This document shows, piece by piece, positions 43,832-53,227 of a stretch of DNA of 64,000 bases. Location of the stretch: the NCBI RefSeq assembly GCF_019203985.1, contig NZ_JAGSPD010000014.1, positions 1 to 64,000 on the forward strand. The letters are read 5' to 3'. The position numbers and the translations under genes are program-made. The DNA is from Winogradskyella luteola (lineage in GTDB: Bacteria; Bacteroidota; Bacteroidia; Flavobacteriales; Flavobacteriaceae). The notes under the pieces were generated by a model, which was not told the DNA's origin, did no database searches, and saw only the letters and a list, made by a program, of their open reading frames with translations. Positions within the stretch are counted from its first letter, which is position 1. Each line of letters starts with the position of its first letter.

Positions 43832-44168
43832 TATGTTGAGAACTCAAAAAAATGAGTTTTTGACAAGTAATCTGACTTTTATTGTGATTTTATTTGAAAT
43901 TAATTAATTGCTTGTTGGCATAGGCTGTCAAGTGTAATTTTTCAACAAAACTAGATAAATCATAATTTTTTTATGTACAGCTATAATTGCAATTATAGTA
44001 ATGGTAAATGTTCTAGATGAATCTTCTGGAAAACCATACTTCAAAAGGCAAATGATTAATTGAGGCATTTGCACTGCACTTCTAAAAATGAGATCAAAAA
44101 AACCGAATGATTTTCACTCGGCTTTTTTTTTCGATATAAAATTATCTCTTAGATTTTTTATAGTTGTT
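43832..44168. other. Non-coding gap of about 340 bp, possible small RNA ending at a terminator
   Basis: No reading frame longer than about 20 codons is convincing. A sequence with TTTTTGACA (43856-43864) followed by TTTATTTG at about 43888-43896 resembles the promoter type seen at 1-11 kb, though it misses one base of TAnnTTTG and has a spacer one base longer. A strong terminator lies at 44096. A 20-codon ATG frame near 44002 (MVNVLDESSGKPYFKRQMIN) is probably chance. A short non-coding transcript is possible. Confidence 0.3.
44096..44131. terminator. Terminator upstream of lpdA end (bidirectional)
   Basis: CCGAATGA and TCACTCGG are complementary except for an A/C mismatch in the middle. A-runs precede and T-runs follow, so it could work in both directions. 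It ends the lpdA transcript (-) and any transcript entering from the left (+). Confidence 0.75.
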
Positions 44169-45545
44169 TTACAAGTGTATCACTTCATCATAAGCATCTG
44201 CTACCGCTTCCATTACGGCTTCACTCATTGTAGGATGCGGATGTACCGCTTTTAAGACTTCATGCCCAGTAGTTTCTAACTTTCTGCCTAACACAGCTTC
44301 AGCAATCATATCGGTTACACCAGCTCCAATCATGTGGCAACCTAACCATTCGCCATATTTTGCATCAAAGATTACTTTTACAAAACCATCTTTGTTTCCA
44401 CCTGCACTTGCTTTACCTGATGCTGAAAATGGAAATTTACCAATCTTAATATCTATACCTTGCTCTTTTGCTTGAGCTTCAGTTAAACCAACACTAGCTA
44501 TTTCTGGAGAACAATACGTACAGCCAGGGATATTCCCGTAATCTAGGGCTTCTACATGTTGGCCTGCAATTTTTTCAACACAAAGAATACCTTCAGCAGA
44601 TGCAACGTGGGCCAATGCTTGTCCCGGTGTAACGTCACCAATAGCATAATAGCCAGGTATGTTAGTTTGGTAGTAATCATTAACAATAATCTTGTCTCTA
44701 TCTACTACGATACCAACATCTTCTAAACCAATATTTTCTATATTAGATTTGATACCAACAGCAGATAATACAATATCTGCTTCTAATATTTCTTCTCCTT
44801 TTTTCGTTTTTACAGTAGCTTTAACACCATCTCCAGAGGTATCTACCGAAGTTACTTCAGCAGAAGTCATTATTTTAATTCCAGATTTTTTGAAGCTACG
44901 CTCTAACTGCTTGGACACTTCGTCATCTTCAACGGGTACAATCTTAGGCATATATTCTACAATGGTAACCTCAGTGCCCATTGAATTATAGAAGTAAGCA
45001 AACTCTACACCAATAGCACCAGAACCTACAACAATCATTTTCTTAGGTTGTTTATCTAATGTCATGGCTTTTCTGTAACCAATCACCTTTTCTCCATCTT
45101 GAGGCAGGCTAGGCAGTTCTCTAGAACGTGCACCAGTAGCTATAATAATATGATCGGCAGAATATTCTTTTCCATCAACATCAACTTTCTTTCCTGGCTT
45201 TACTTTACCGTAACCTTCCAAAACGTCGATTTTATTCTTTTTCATTAAGAACTTAACACCATTACTCATCCCATCGGCAACACCACGACTACGTTTTACA
45301 ACGGCATCAAAATCGTGTTCGGCATCTTTAACTTTTAAACCGTAATCTTCGGCATGTTTTAAATATTCAAAAACCTGAGCAGATTTTAAAAGTGCTTTTG
45401 TAGGGATACAACCCCAATTTAAACAAACTCCTCCAAGACTTTCCTTTTCTACAACAGCTGTTTTAAATCCTAATTGAGAAGCTCTAATCGCAGTTACATA
45501 ACCACCAGGACCGCTTCCTAACACTATAACATCGTATTTACTCAT
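44169..45545 (-). CDS. lpdA: Dihydrolipoyl dehydrogenase
   Basis: From the ATG at 45545 the protein has 458 residues. It is the E3 component of 2-oxo acid dehydrogenase complexes, reoxidising dihydrolipoamide with NAD+. It has the FAD-binding YDVIVLGSGPGGYVTAI, the redox disulfide GGVCLNWGCIPTK (Cys41, Cys46), a second GxGxxG (VVGSGAIGVEFAYF) for NAD, VNDYYQTNIPGYYAIGDVTPGQ and the HPHPTMSE active-site His-Glu near the end. An ATG 48 bp upstream is not supported by family length. The E1/E2 genes are not in the window. Confidence 0.95.
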   Translation of the reverse strand: MSKYDVIVLGSGPGGYVTAIRASQLGFKTAVVEKESLGGVCLNWGCIPTKALLKSAQVFEYLKHAEDYGLKVKDAEHDFDAVVKRSRGVADGMSNGVKFLMKKNKIDVLEGYGKVKPGKKVDVDGKEYSADHIIIATGARSRELPSLPQDGEKVIGYRKAMTLDKQPKKMIVVGSGAIGVEFAYFYNSMGTEVTIVEYMPKIVPVEDDEVSKQLERSFKKSGIKIMTSAEVTSVDTSGDGVKATVKTKKGEEILEADIVLSAVGIKSNIENIGLEDVGIVVDRDKIIVNDYYQTNIPGYYAIGDVTPGQALAHVASAEGILCVEKIAGQHVEALDYGNIPGCTYCSPEIASVGLTEAQAKEQGIDIKIGKFPFSASGKASAGGNKDGFVKVIFDAKYGEWLGCHMIGAGVTDMIAEAVLGRKLETTGHEVLKAVHPHPTMSEAVMEAVADAYDEVIHL

Positions 45546-45672
45546 AAGTAATTTTTTAGTTGAATTTTGAAGCACAAAAATAATAAATTCCAAAAAGATA
45601 AATCCGAAATCCTTAAACTTTCATCACTTGGTCTAGAATGAAATTTGAAATATGTGTTTTTAACGTTAGGCA

Positions 45673-46227
45673 CTATAGGTCTTCCGTAAAATGTCTTTTG
45701 CCTTTATCCTTTGAGAACTTATCTTTATTATAGTCCTTTGACTTTCCTTTTGGTATGGATAAAGATTGCCAAAGCTTCCCTTTTATGAGCTTACCTAAAA
45801 ATACAATCTGACCAATATGGTATGCGTAGTGCATCATTTGTCTATTTATAGCTTCCGTAACCGAATGGCCTTGATTTCTAATATATATAACTCTTTCTAA
45901 ATCATTTTGAGATAAATGTTTTACAGCATCAAAAAGACATTGCCATCCTCTGTCCCAAGCATCAATGAGTTCTTCTTTAGAGGTAAAAGTATCCTGAAAT
46001 TCTTCATCTCGTTTCCGCCATTCTTTTTCACCATCTTCAGTCAAAAAATTAGTCCATCGGCTTAGCATATTGCCAATAATGTGTTTTACTATTATGGAAA
46101 TAGAGTTGGAGTCTTCAGCGAATTCTTTTTTCAATTCTTCAAAGGTTAATTGAGTAAAAGTTTTATCCCCAAGACTTTTGTAATATTCAAATTGTTTAAT
46201 GACGCTGGTTAAATAAGAATTTTTCAT
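45673..46227 (-). CDS. DUF1572-family (DinB-like) protein
   Basis: This 184-residue protein shows the DinB-like DUF1572 layout. The first helix reads YLTSVIKQFEYYKSLGDKTF, then SNSISIIVKHIIGNMLSRW with a likely metal His, an acidic middle, and MMHYAYHIGQIVFLGKLIKG with two more His. This puts three His in the right order for a metal centre. The C-terminal 35 residues are Lys/Ser-rich. The family is thought to be hydrolases or transferases, and the substrate is unknown. Confidence 0.83.
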   Translation of the reverse strand: MKNSYLTSVIKQFEYYKSLGDKTFTQLTFEELKKEFAEDSNSISIIVKHIIGNMLSRWTNFLTEDGEKEWRKRDEEFQDTFTSKEELIDAWDRGWQCLFDAVKHLSQNDLERVIYIRNQGHSVTEAINRQMMHYAYHIGQIVFLGKLIKGKLWQSLSIPKGKSKDYNKDKFSKDKGKRHFTEDL

Positions 46228-46331
46228 ATTTTCAAATTATACTAATAAAAATAGTGACATAAAATTATTATAATACATTTTGACTATTGATAAATTTTAT
46301 ATCACTATTATGTAATGGTTGTTGGGAAATC

Positions 46332-46817
46332 TTATTCCTCAGCAGCAACAAATTTTAGTGCTACACCATTTATACAATGTCGTTTTCCTGTGGTATCCTT
46401 TGGACCATCGTTAAAAACATGCCCTAAGTGGCCACCACAAGTGGCGCAATGCTCTTCTGTGCGCGCATAACCAATATTATAATCTGTTGAGAAAGCTACA
46501 TTGCCTTTAATTTCTTTATCAAAACTTGGCCAACCTGTACCAGAATCGAATTTGTGCTCGCTTTTAAACAATGGTGTGTCACAACCTGCACAATGGTAAA
46601 CTCCTTTTTTGTAGTTTTTATTTAAGGGACTTGTAAATGCACGTTCCGTACCAGCTTCTCGTAAAACGTAATATTGTTTTTCAGTAAGTTGTACTTTCCA
46701 TTCAGCTTCAGTTTTTGTGACTGGGAATGTTTCTTTCTCTTTTGCTTTGCTTTTTTGTGCTGTACTATTACAGCTAAAAAACAAACCAACAAGCGTAAAT
46801 AAGATTATTTTTTTCAT
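46332..46817 (-). CDS. msrB: Peptide-methionine (R)-S-oxide reductase, lipoprotein form
   Basis: This 161-residue protein has a lipobox (VGLFFSC, Cys16), so it is anchored in a membrane rather than cytosolic. The MsrB domain follows with zinc cysteines in YHCAGCDTPLF (76, 79) and EHCATCGGHLGH (124, 127), SGTGWPSF, and the catalytic RHCINGVAL (Cys148). It reduces methionine-R-sulfoxide in exported proteins. It diverges from the glycogen genes. Confidence 0.94.
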   Translation of the reverse strand: MKKIILFTLVGLFFSCNSTAQKSKAKEKETFPVTKTEAEWKVQLTEKQYYVLREAGTERAFTSPLNKNYKKGVYHCAGCDTPLFKSEHKFDSGTGWPSFDKEIKGNVAFSTDYNIGYARTEEHCATCGGHLGHVFNDGPKDTTGKRHCINGVALKFVAAEE

Positions 46818-47048
46818 AGTATAAATATAAAAATTAATAAATGTTTTGTCGAAGAAATGTATATCGCATTACAAGCTGCGCTAGTTTATTTAAATGTTAA
46901 TTTATTAGTGTTGAAAGCTTATAAGATTAATATATTTTGTTATTTTACAAATGATCGGAGAATAGGAATTGCAAGACTTATTTTTTTATAAAATAATTAC
47001 TCTTTACTTTGATCATTTCATTAATTTACAAGTGGTAAAACAACTTAA

Positions 47049-48260
47049 ATGAAAGTATTATTTTTTACAAGAGAATTTCCACCCTATGTCTATGGAGGTG
47101 CAGGTGTGCATGTTGAATATCTAGCAGGAGAACTTTCCAAATTATTAGAAATGGAAGTCAGGGCTTTTGGCGATCAGGATATTTCTAGAAAAAGTTTGAC
47201 CGTAAAAGGTTTCTCTTTTGAAAATTCAACCTTTGATAATGCAAATGATAAGTTAAAGGCTGTGTTTAAAACACTAAGTACTGGGTTGAATATGAATGCC
47301 GATGCAATTGATGCAGATGTTGTACATTGTCATACATGGTATTCTCACTTTGCAGGTATATTGGCTAAATTATGTTATGGTACTCCTTTAGTGGTTACTA
47401 CCCATTCCTTAGAGCCTCTAAGACCTTGGAAAAGAGAACAACTGGGTAGAGGTTACGATGCATCATCTTGGGTAGAAAAAACAGCAATTGAAATGGCAGA
47501 TTGCTTAATAGCAGTTTCCGAAGAAACAAAAGAAGATATACTTAAGCATTTTAATGTAGATGAAAGTAAGATTGAAGTTGTATACAACGGTATTGATTTA
47601 AAAGAATATGTTGTTGTTGAAGAAACTACTATTCTAGATACTTACAATATAGACAAGACAAAGCCGTATATGTTATTTGTTGGCAGAATTACACGCCAAA
47701 AAGGAATCATCCATTTGGTCAATGCCATTAAATATATTGATGAAGGCACTCAAATAGTTTTGTGTGCCGGTGCACCGGATACTCCAGAGATTGCCAAAGA
47801 GATGGAAGACGCAGTTGCGGAAGCCTCAAAAACGAGAGATAACATTTTTTGGATCGACACTATGCTAGATAAGAAAGATGTTATTCAATTATACTCTCAT
47901 GCAGCTGTATTTTGTTGCCCATCTATTTATGAGCCTTTTGGAATTATAAATATTGAAGCCATGGCTTGCAAAACAGCTGTGGTAGCAAGTGCTGTTGGTG
48001 GTATAAAGGAAGTTGTAGTAGAAGGTGAAACAGGGTTGTTGATTAATTTGGAACAACAAAAATCGGCGCCATTCGAACCGGTAAACCCAAATAAATTTTC
48101 GCAAGATTTGGCAAACGGAATTAATATGTTAATTTCAAATAAAAAACAGCGAGACTACATGGCAAAAAACGGGAGAAAAAGAGTTGAAGACTTTTTTGAC
48201 TGGAAAGCCATAGCAAAGCAAACAGAAGCTATATATAAATCCTTAATAAAGACGCAATGA
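47049..48260 (+). CDS. glgA: GT4-type glycogen synthase / maltose-1-phosphate synthase (GlgA/GlgM-like)
   Basis: This 403-residue protein belongs to the GT-B GT4 family rather than the GT5 type of E. coli GlgA. It begins MKVLFFTREFPPYVYGGAGVHVEYL, with the donor site, and ends with the E-x7-E motif in CPSIYEPFGIINIEAMAC, then GGIKEVVVEGETGLL. Actinobacterial homologues use ADP-glucose either for glycogen elongation or, as GlgM, to make maltose-1-phosphate from glucose-1-phosphate. The immediate neighbours glgC, glgE and maltokinase favour the GlgM role here. It ends 4 bp beyond the start of glgC. Confidence 0.85.
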   Translation: MKVLFFTREFPPYVYGGAGVHVEYLAGELSKLLEMEVRAFGDQDISRKSLTVKGFSFENSTFDNANDKLKAVFKTLSTGLNMNADAIDADVVHCHTWYSHFAGILAKLCYGTPLVVTTHSLEPLRPWKREQLGRGYDASSWVEKTAIEMADCLIAVSEETKEDILKHFNVDESKIEVVYNGIDLKEYVVVEETTILDTYNIDKTKPYMLFVGRITRQKGIIHLVNAIKYIDEGTQIVLCAGAPDTPEIAKEMEDAVAEASKTRDNIFWIDTMLDKKDVIQLYSHAAVFCCPSIYEPFGIINIEAMACKTAVVASAVGGIKEVVVEGETGLLINLEQQKSAPFEPVNPNKFSQDLANGINMLISNKKQRDYMAKNGRKRVEDFFDWKAIAKQTEAIYKSLIKTQ

Positions 48261-49525
48261 TTAACGACAAAGTTTTAAGTATTATTTTAGGTGGCGGACA
48301 AGGATCGAGACTTTATCCGTTAACCGAGAGCAGGTCCAAACCAGCTGTTCCTATCGCAGGAAAATATAGATTAGTAGACATACCCATATCCAATTGTATC
48401 AACTCAAATATAAAACGGATGTATGTTTTAACCCAGTTTAATTCGGCATCGTTAAACAAGCATATAAAAAACACCTATCACTTTAGTTTTTTCAGTTCTG
48501 CTTTTGTAGATGTTTTAGCTGCAGAACAGACAATACACAGTGACGAATGGTTTCAAGGTACGGCAGATGCAGTCCGTCAAAGTATGCATCACTTCTTACA
48601 ACACGATTTTGAGTATGCTCTAATACTTTCTGGGGATCAGCTTTATCAAATGGATTTTAATAAGATGATAGAAGCACATGAACAAAGTGGAGCTGAAATT
48701 TCAATCGCTACCCAACCTGTTAATGCAAAAGATGCCACATCATTTGGTATTATGAAAACAGACGAAAATAACGTTATAACATCTTTTATAGAAAAACCAG
48801 ATGCATCCTTGTTACCAGAATGGGAATCTAATGTGAGCAAAGCCATGCAAAATAGTGGTAGGCTATATTTGGCATCTATGGGCATCTATATTTTCAATAA
48901 GGATTTGTTGGTTAAATTGATGAAAGAACCTGGGACTGTAGATTTCGGAAAGGAAATAATTCCCAACGCAATTGGTAAACATAAAACGGTAAGTTATCAG
49001 TTTGAGGGCTATTGGACCGACATCGGAAATATTGATTCGTTTTTTGAAGCTAATTTAGGATTGACAGATAGTATTCCACAATTTAACCTGTACGATAATA
49101 ATAAGCGTATTTATACCAATGCAAGAATTTTGCCAACCTCTAAAGTATCAGGGACACTTCTCGACAAAACAGTTATAGCGGAAGGATGTCTCGTCCACGC
49201 TGCTAAGATTGAACGATCGGTAATTGGCATTCGATCCAGAATTGGGTCTGAATCCACAGTGATAAACTGCTACATGATGGGTAACGACTTTTATGAGTCC
49301 TTAGAGGAAATAGAAGAGAAAAAAATTAAAATTTTTATGGGAATAGGTGAGCGGTGCTTTATTAAAAATGTCATTTTAGATAAAAATTGCAGAATTGGTG
49401 ATGATGTTCGTATCAACGGTGGTAAACAGCTCAAAGATGTAGAAACAGACAGCTATTTTGTGAAAGATGGCATAGTTGTAGTTAAAAAGGACGCTGTAAT
49501 ACCTTCAAAAACCATTATTCAATAA
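48257..49525 (+). CDS. glgC: Glucose-1-phosphate adenylyltransferase
   Basis: This 422-residue protein makes ADP-glucose from glucose-1-phosphate and ATP. The nucleotidyl-transferase domain starts VLSIILGGGQGSRLYPLTESRSKPAVPIAGKYRLVDIPISNCINS. The substrate-binding EKPD and WTDIGNIDSF segments are present, and the C-terminal left-handed beta-helix (about 300-420) includes ERSVIGIRSRIGSESTVINCYMMG. The length and GGGQGSRL are normal. The start overlaps the previous gene by 4 bp (ATGA), so translation is coupled. Confidence 0.94.
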   Translation: MINDKVLSIILGGGQGSRLYPLTESRSKPAVPIAGKYRLVDIPISNCINSNIKRMYVLTQFNSASLNKHIKNTYHFSFFSSAFVDVLAAEQTIHSDEWFQGTADAVRQSMHHFLQHDFEYALILSGDQLYQMDFNKMIEAHEQSGAEISIATQPVNAKDATSFGIMKTDENNVITSFIEKPDASLLPEWESNVSKAMQNSGRLYLASMGIYIFNKDLLVKLMKEPGTVDFGKEIIPNAIGKHKTVSYQFEGYWTDIGNIDSFFEANLGLTDSIPQFNLYDNNKRIYTNARILPTSKVSGTLLDKTVIAEGCLVHAAKIERSVIGIRSRIGSESTVINCYMMGNDFYESLEEIEEKKIKIFMGIGERCFIKNVILDKNCRIGDDVRINGGKQLKDVETDSYFVKDGIVVVKKDAVIPSKTIIQ

Positions 49526-49653
49526 CAACCAAGTTATCTAGCCAACCGTTATTATCAATTTCAAACGTTGTAGGAGCTTATAGCGATGGAATAGCTTTTA
49601 TATGTGGATAATCTATAGTAATTTCGCAACACAATTAACATTCAACCAACACT

Positions 49654-51591
49654 ATGCATAACCAAAGACGAGTAGTTATAGAAGCAGTTAAACCTCAAAT
49701 TAACTGTGGGGACTTTTTTATAAAACGTATTGTAAATGAAATAGTTAATGTAGATGCCAATGTTCTTGCCGATGGCCATGATGTCATTGCAGCATCGGTG
49801 CTTTACAAACACGAAAAAGAACGAAAATGGTGTGAGGCTAGGATGCATCTGGTTGGTAATGATGAATGGAAAGCATCATTTACCGTAGATAAGCAAGGAT
49901 TTTATGCATACAAAGTACAAGGTTGGGTAGATTATGCGTTAAATTGGCAACATGGTATTGAGCGAAAAATAGAGGATAACCAGCATGTAAAATCTGAACT
50001 GCTTGAAGGTATCACATTTCTAAAGCCTTTATTAAAAAAAGTAACATCTAACGAAAAGAAATATTTACAAGAATGTATAGATGCATTTGGAAATGAAAAA
50101 TATTACAATAATGCCATTAATGAAGCTAGAGGCACAAAGCTTCATGATATTTTTTATAAATATCCAGAAAAGCATTTGGCAAATGAAACCAAAGAATTAC
50201 AGGTTTATGTAGATCGAAAGAAAGCATTGTTCAGTACTTGGTACGAATTTTTTCCTCGTTCGGCTTCAGAGAAAAAAGGAGTTCATGGCACATTCAAAGA
50301 TTGTGAACGTTTGTTACCAAGAATCTCGGAAATGGGATTCGATACGTTGTATTTTCCACCTGTACACCCCATAGGCGAAGTCAATCGTAAAGGTAAAAAT
50401 AACACCACAGATGCCAAAGAAGGAGACGTAGGTTCTGCTTGGGGAATTGGTTCTAAAGAAGGAGGGCATAAAGATTTGCATCCTCAATTAGGTTCTGTTA
50501 CTGATTTTAAGCGTTTAATTAAAAAAGCTAAAGATTTAGGAATTGAAGTTGCCATGGATTACGCCTTACAAGCGGCACCAGATCATCCCTGGGTAAAGGA
50601 CCATCCAGATTGGTTTAAATGGAGGCCAGACGGTACCGTACAATATGCAGAGAATCCGCCAAAAAAGTATCAAGATATATTACCAATTTATTGGGAAAGT
50701 AAGGATTATAAAAACCTTTGGAAAGAGTGTTTAGATACCATGTTGTATTGGGTAGATTGTGGGATCAATATTTTTAGAGTAGATAATCCACATACCAAAC
50801 CCTATTATTTTTGGAACTGGCTCATTTCGGAAGTTAAAAAGAAGCATCCAGATGTCATCTTTTTGGCTGAAGCATTTACAAGGCCAAAGGTTATGCAACG
50901 CTTGGCAAAAGAAGGCTATTCGCAATCCTACACCTATTTTACATGGAGAAATACAAAGCAAGAATTTATAGAGTATATAACCGAACTCACCCAAACAGAT
51001 CAATGCGAATACATGCGACCTAATTTTTGGCCAAACACGCCAGATATTAATCCTTATCACCTTCAAGGTGCTAACGAATCTAAATATCTGCAACGTTATG
51101 TGCTTGCAGCTACATTAAGTTCCAATATTGGTATTTATGGCCCAGTGTTTGAACAAATGATCGATGCTGCCATTCCGGGGAAAGAGGAATATTACATGTC
51201 CGAAAAATTTCAGGTATGCCATTACGATTGGTTTAAGGAAAACAAACTAACACTTCTAATTTCTAGAATCAATGCCATTCGTCATAATAATGAAGCTTTA
51301 CAACAAACCAATAATATAAAGTTTTGCAACATTCATAATGACAACTTGATTGCCTTCTATAAATGGAATGCAGACAAAACCAATGAACTGCTAATAGTCA
51401 TCAGTTTGGACCATCATTATCCACAACGCGATAACGTTCAGCTTCCTTTAGAAGCGTTAGGATTGCAACAGGGGCAACCCGTTTCAGTTTCAGATTTAGT
51501 TACAGGAAATAGTTATGTATGGTATAATGAATGGAATTACGTGGAGTTGCATCCAACACTTCCTTTTCATATATTTAAGATAACAAAGTAA
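49654..51591 (+). CDS. glgE: Alpha-1,4-glucan:maltose-1-phosphate maltosyltransferase (GlgE)
   Basis: This 645-residue GH13 enzyme transfers maltosyl units from maltose-1-phosphate to the non-reducing end of alpha-1,4-glucan. It has the family segments STWYEFFPRSA, YFPPVHPIGEVNRKGKNN, the nucleophile Asp377 in FRVDNPHTKP, the acid/base Glu406 in FLAEAFTRPKVM, and TLSSNIGIYGP. The Asp-Asn-Pro-His-Thr-Lys-Pro motif is characteristic of GlgE rather than amylases. It starts 128 bp after glgC. A trehalose synthase is not in the window. Confidence 0.92.
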   Translation: MHNQRRVVIEAVKPQINCGDFFIKRIVNEIVNVDANVLADGHDVIAASVLYKHEKERKWCEARMHLVGNDEWKASFTVDKQGFYAYKVQGWVDYALNWQHGIERKIEDNQHVKSELLEGITFLKPLLKKVTSNEKKYLQECIDAFGNEKYYNNAINEARGTKLHDIFYKYPEKHLANETKELQVYVDRKKALFSTWYEFFPRSASEKKGVHGTFKDCERLLPRISEMGFDTLYFPPVHPIGEVNRKGKNNTTDAKEGDVGSAWGIGSKEGGHKDLHPQLGSVTDFKRLIKKAKDLGIEVAMDYALQAAPDHPWVKDHPDWFKWRPDGTVQYAENPPKKYQDILPIYWESKDYKNLWKECLDTMLYWVDCGINIFRVDNPHTKPYYFWNWLISEVKKKHPDVIFLAEAFTRPKVMQRLAKEGYSQSYTYFTWRNTKQEFIEYITELTQTDQCEYMRPNFWPNTPDINPYHLQGANESKYLQRYVLAATLSSNIGIYGPVFEQMIDAAIPGKEEYYMSEKFQVCHYDWFKENKLTLLISRINAIRHNNEALQQTNNIKFCNIHNDNLIAFYKWNADKTNELLIVISLDHHYPQRDNVQLPLEALGLQQGQPVSVSDLVTGNSYVWYNEWNYVELHPTLPFHIFKITK

Positions 51592-51592
51592 T

Positions 51593-53224
51593 ATGGCTAA
51601 AAAATCGACAAAAACTACTGCTTTACAACCTCCTTATAATTTTAATGATAAGTGGGAAGAACTTCTAGAAAATAAGGAGTTTATTAAAGTATTCTTGTCA
51701 GATGTATTAGAAGATTATATAGTTAGGCAACGTTGGTATGGTGGTAAGGCCAGTAAGCTCAAGTACATAGAATTGGCTGAATACTTTAGAATTCAACAGC
51801 ATGGTGAGGTTTATTACGGTTTAATACTGGAGGTCAATTTTGTTGAAGCTTTTTACCAACATTATTTTTTGCCAATAGCATTTGTGTCTGACGAAAACTT
51901 TGCAAAAGATGATAGAATATTATCCATTAGTATTCAAAATCAAGAGGGGTTTATCATTGATGCCATTAACCTTGAGGCTTTTAGAAAAGTAGTGTTTGAG
52001 CGTATTTTAACAGCCATACCAAAGGATAAAACACGTGTTAGTTATCATAAGAGTGATTTGTTTAAGGACTGCCAATACCAAACCTCTCGATTTATGGGCT
52101 TGGAGCAAAGTAATACATCTATAGTATACAATGAGGAGTATGTGCTAAAGTTCTTTAGAAGAATTTATGCAGACCGTAACCCGGATTACGAAATGAGTCG
52201 TTTCCTTTCAGATAAGAAAGACTATAAAAACACACCAGCTTACTTAGGAAGTATACAGATTAAAGATAGTGATAACACCAACATTACCATAGGCTTAATG
52301 CAGCAAATGGTGCAAAATGAAGGAGATGCTTGGGATTATATGCTTAGGGAATTACATAAAGTATTTTCTAATTTAGAATATAAGAATATTACAATTTCAC
52401 AGTTACCGAATACAGAAGATTTTGGACGACTTGAAATTACGGATGTACCACCACAGATTATCGATTGGGTGGGGCTCAATATTTTTCTTAAAATACAGAC
52501 TTTGGCAAAACGTACAGCCGAAATGCACATTGCATTAGGAAGCGAATTCGAGGATACGGCTTTTACACCATCGCATTTTAATGGAGATTATGAAGTTTGG
52601 CTTAAGAATAGATTGCTGTACCAATTTCAAAATAGATTAAACACCATAGAGAATAGCTTACATAAACTGGATGGTTTAGCATTAGAACTCGCCAATGAAT
52701 TTTTAGAAAAGAAAAACATCATACGAAAGCGTTTTGTGGATTTCGATTGGACCAAACTAAAAGGAGAGCGCATAAGAGTACACGGCGATTATCATTTAGG
52801 CCAGGTTTTGGTAAAGGAAGACGACTTCTATATATTGGATTTTGAAGGCGAACCAGAAAGTACCATCCGAGATCGTAAGGTAAAGCAACCACCTCTTAAG
52901 GATATTGCTGGTTTATTCCGATCGTTCCATTATGCCATTTACGCCACTATTTTCAATAATTTGGATTTATATAAGCACGAACAAGAAGAACTTTTTGAAG
53001 CTGGTGAAGTCCTGTACAGATATTTAAAATCTGTATTTTTAGGTACTTATGTGTCTAACGTTCAAGAAGCAAACCTCAATATAGGTTATAATCAAGAGCG
53101 TATATTTTTACTAAAATACGCCATGCTCGAAAAAGCAATTTATGAGTTGGGATACGAGCTCAATTCACGCCCGCGTTGGGCAGTTATTCCATTAAAGGGA
53201 ATCTCTAATATCATTAACAGTTAA
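51593..53224 (+). CDS. Maltokinase
   Basis: This 543-residue protein resembles the maltokinases (Mak/Pep2) that phosphorylate maltose with ATP to give maltose-1-phosphate. The N-terminal cap begins WYGGKASKLKYIELAEYF. The kinase part has RVHGDYHLGQVLV (397-409, catalytic Asp399) and LDFEGEPES (metal-binding Asp416), then VKQPPLKDIAGLFRSFHYAI, conserved in the group. It starts 1 bp after glgE. A free-standing maltokinase without an adjacent trehalose synthase suggests maltose comes from other sources or from a distant treS. Confidence 0.88.
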   Translation: MAKKSTKTTALQPPYNFNDKWEELLENKEFIKVFLSDVLEDYIVRQRWYGGKASKLKYIELAEYFRIQQHGEVYYGLILEVNFVEAFYQHYFLPIAFVSDENFAKDDRILSISIQNQEGFIIDAINLEAFRKVVFERILTAIPKDKTRVSYHKSDLFKDCQYQTSRFMGLEQSNTSIVYNEEYVLKFFRRIYADRNPDYEMSRFLSDKKDYKNTPAYLGSIQIKDSDNTNITIGLMQQMVQNEGDAWDYMLRELHKVFSNLEYKNITISQLPNTEDFGRLEITDVPPQIIDWVGLNIFLKIQTLAKRTAEMHIALGSEFEDTAFTPSHFNGDYEVWLKNRLLYQFQNRLNTIENSLHKLDGLALELANEFLEKKNIIRKRFVDFDWTKLKGERIRVHGDYHLGQVLVKEDDFYILDFEGEPESTIRDRKVKQPPLKDIAGLFRSFHYAIYATIFNNLDLYKHEQEELFEAGEVLYRYLKSVFLGTYVSNVQEANLNIGYNQERIFLLKYAMLEKAIYELGYELNSRPRWAVIPLKGISNIINS

Positions 53225-53227
53225 TTT

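Noticed and set aside
44002..44064. 20-codon frame starting MVNVLDESSG
   Set aside because: Too short, no homologue recognised and no ribosome-related signal; treated as part of the non-coding gap.
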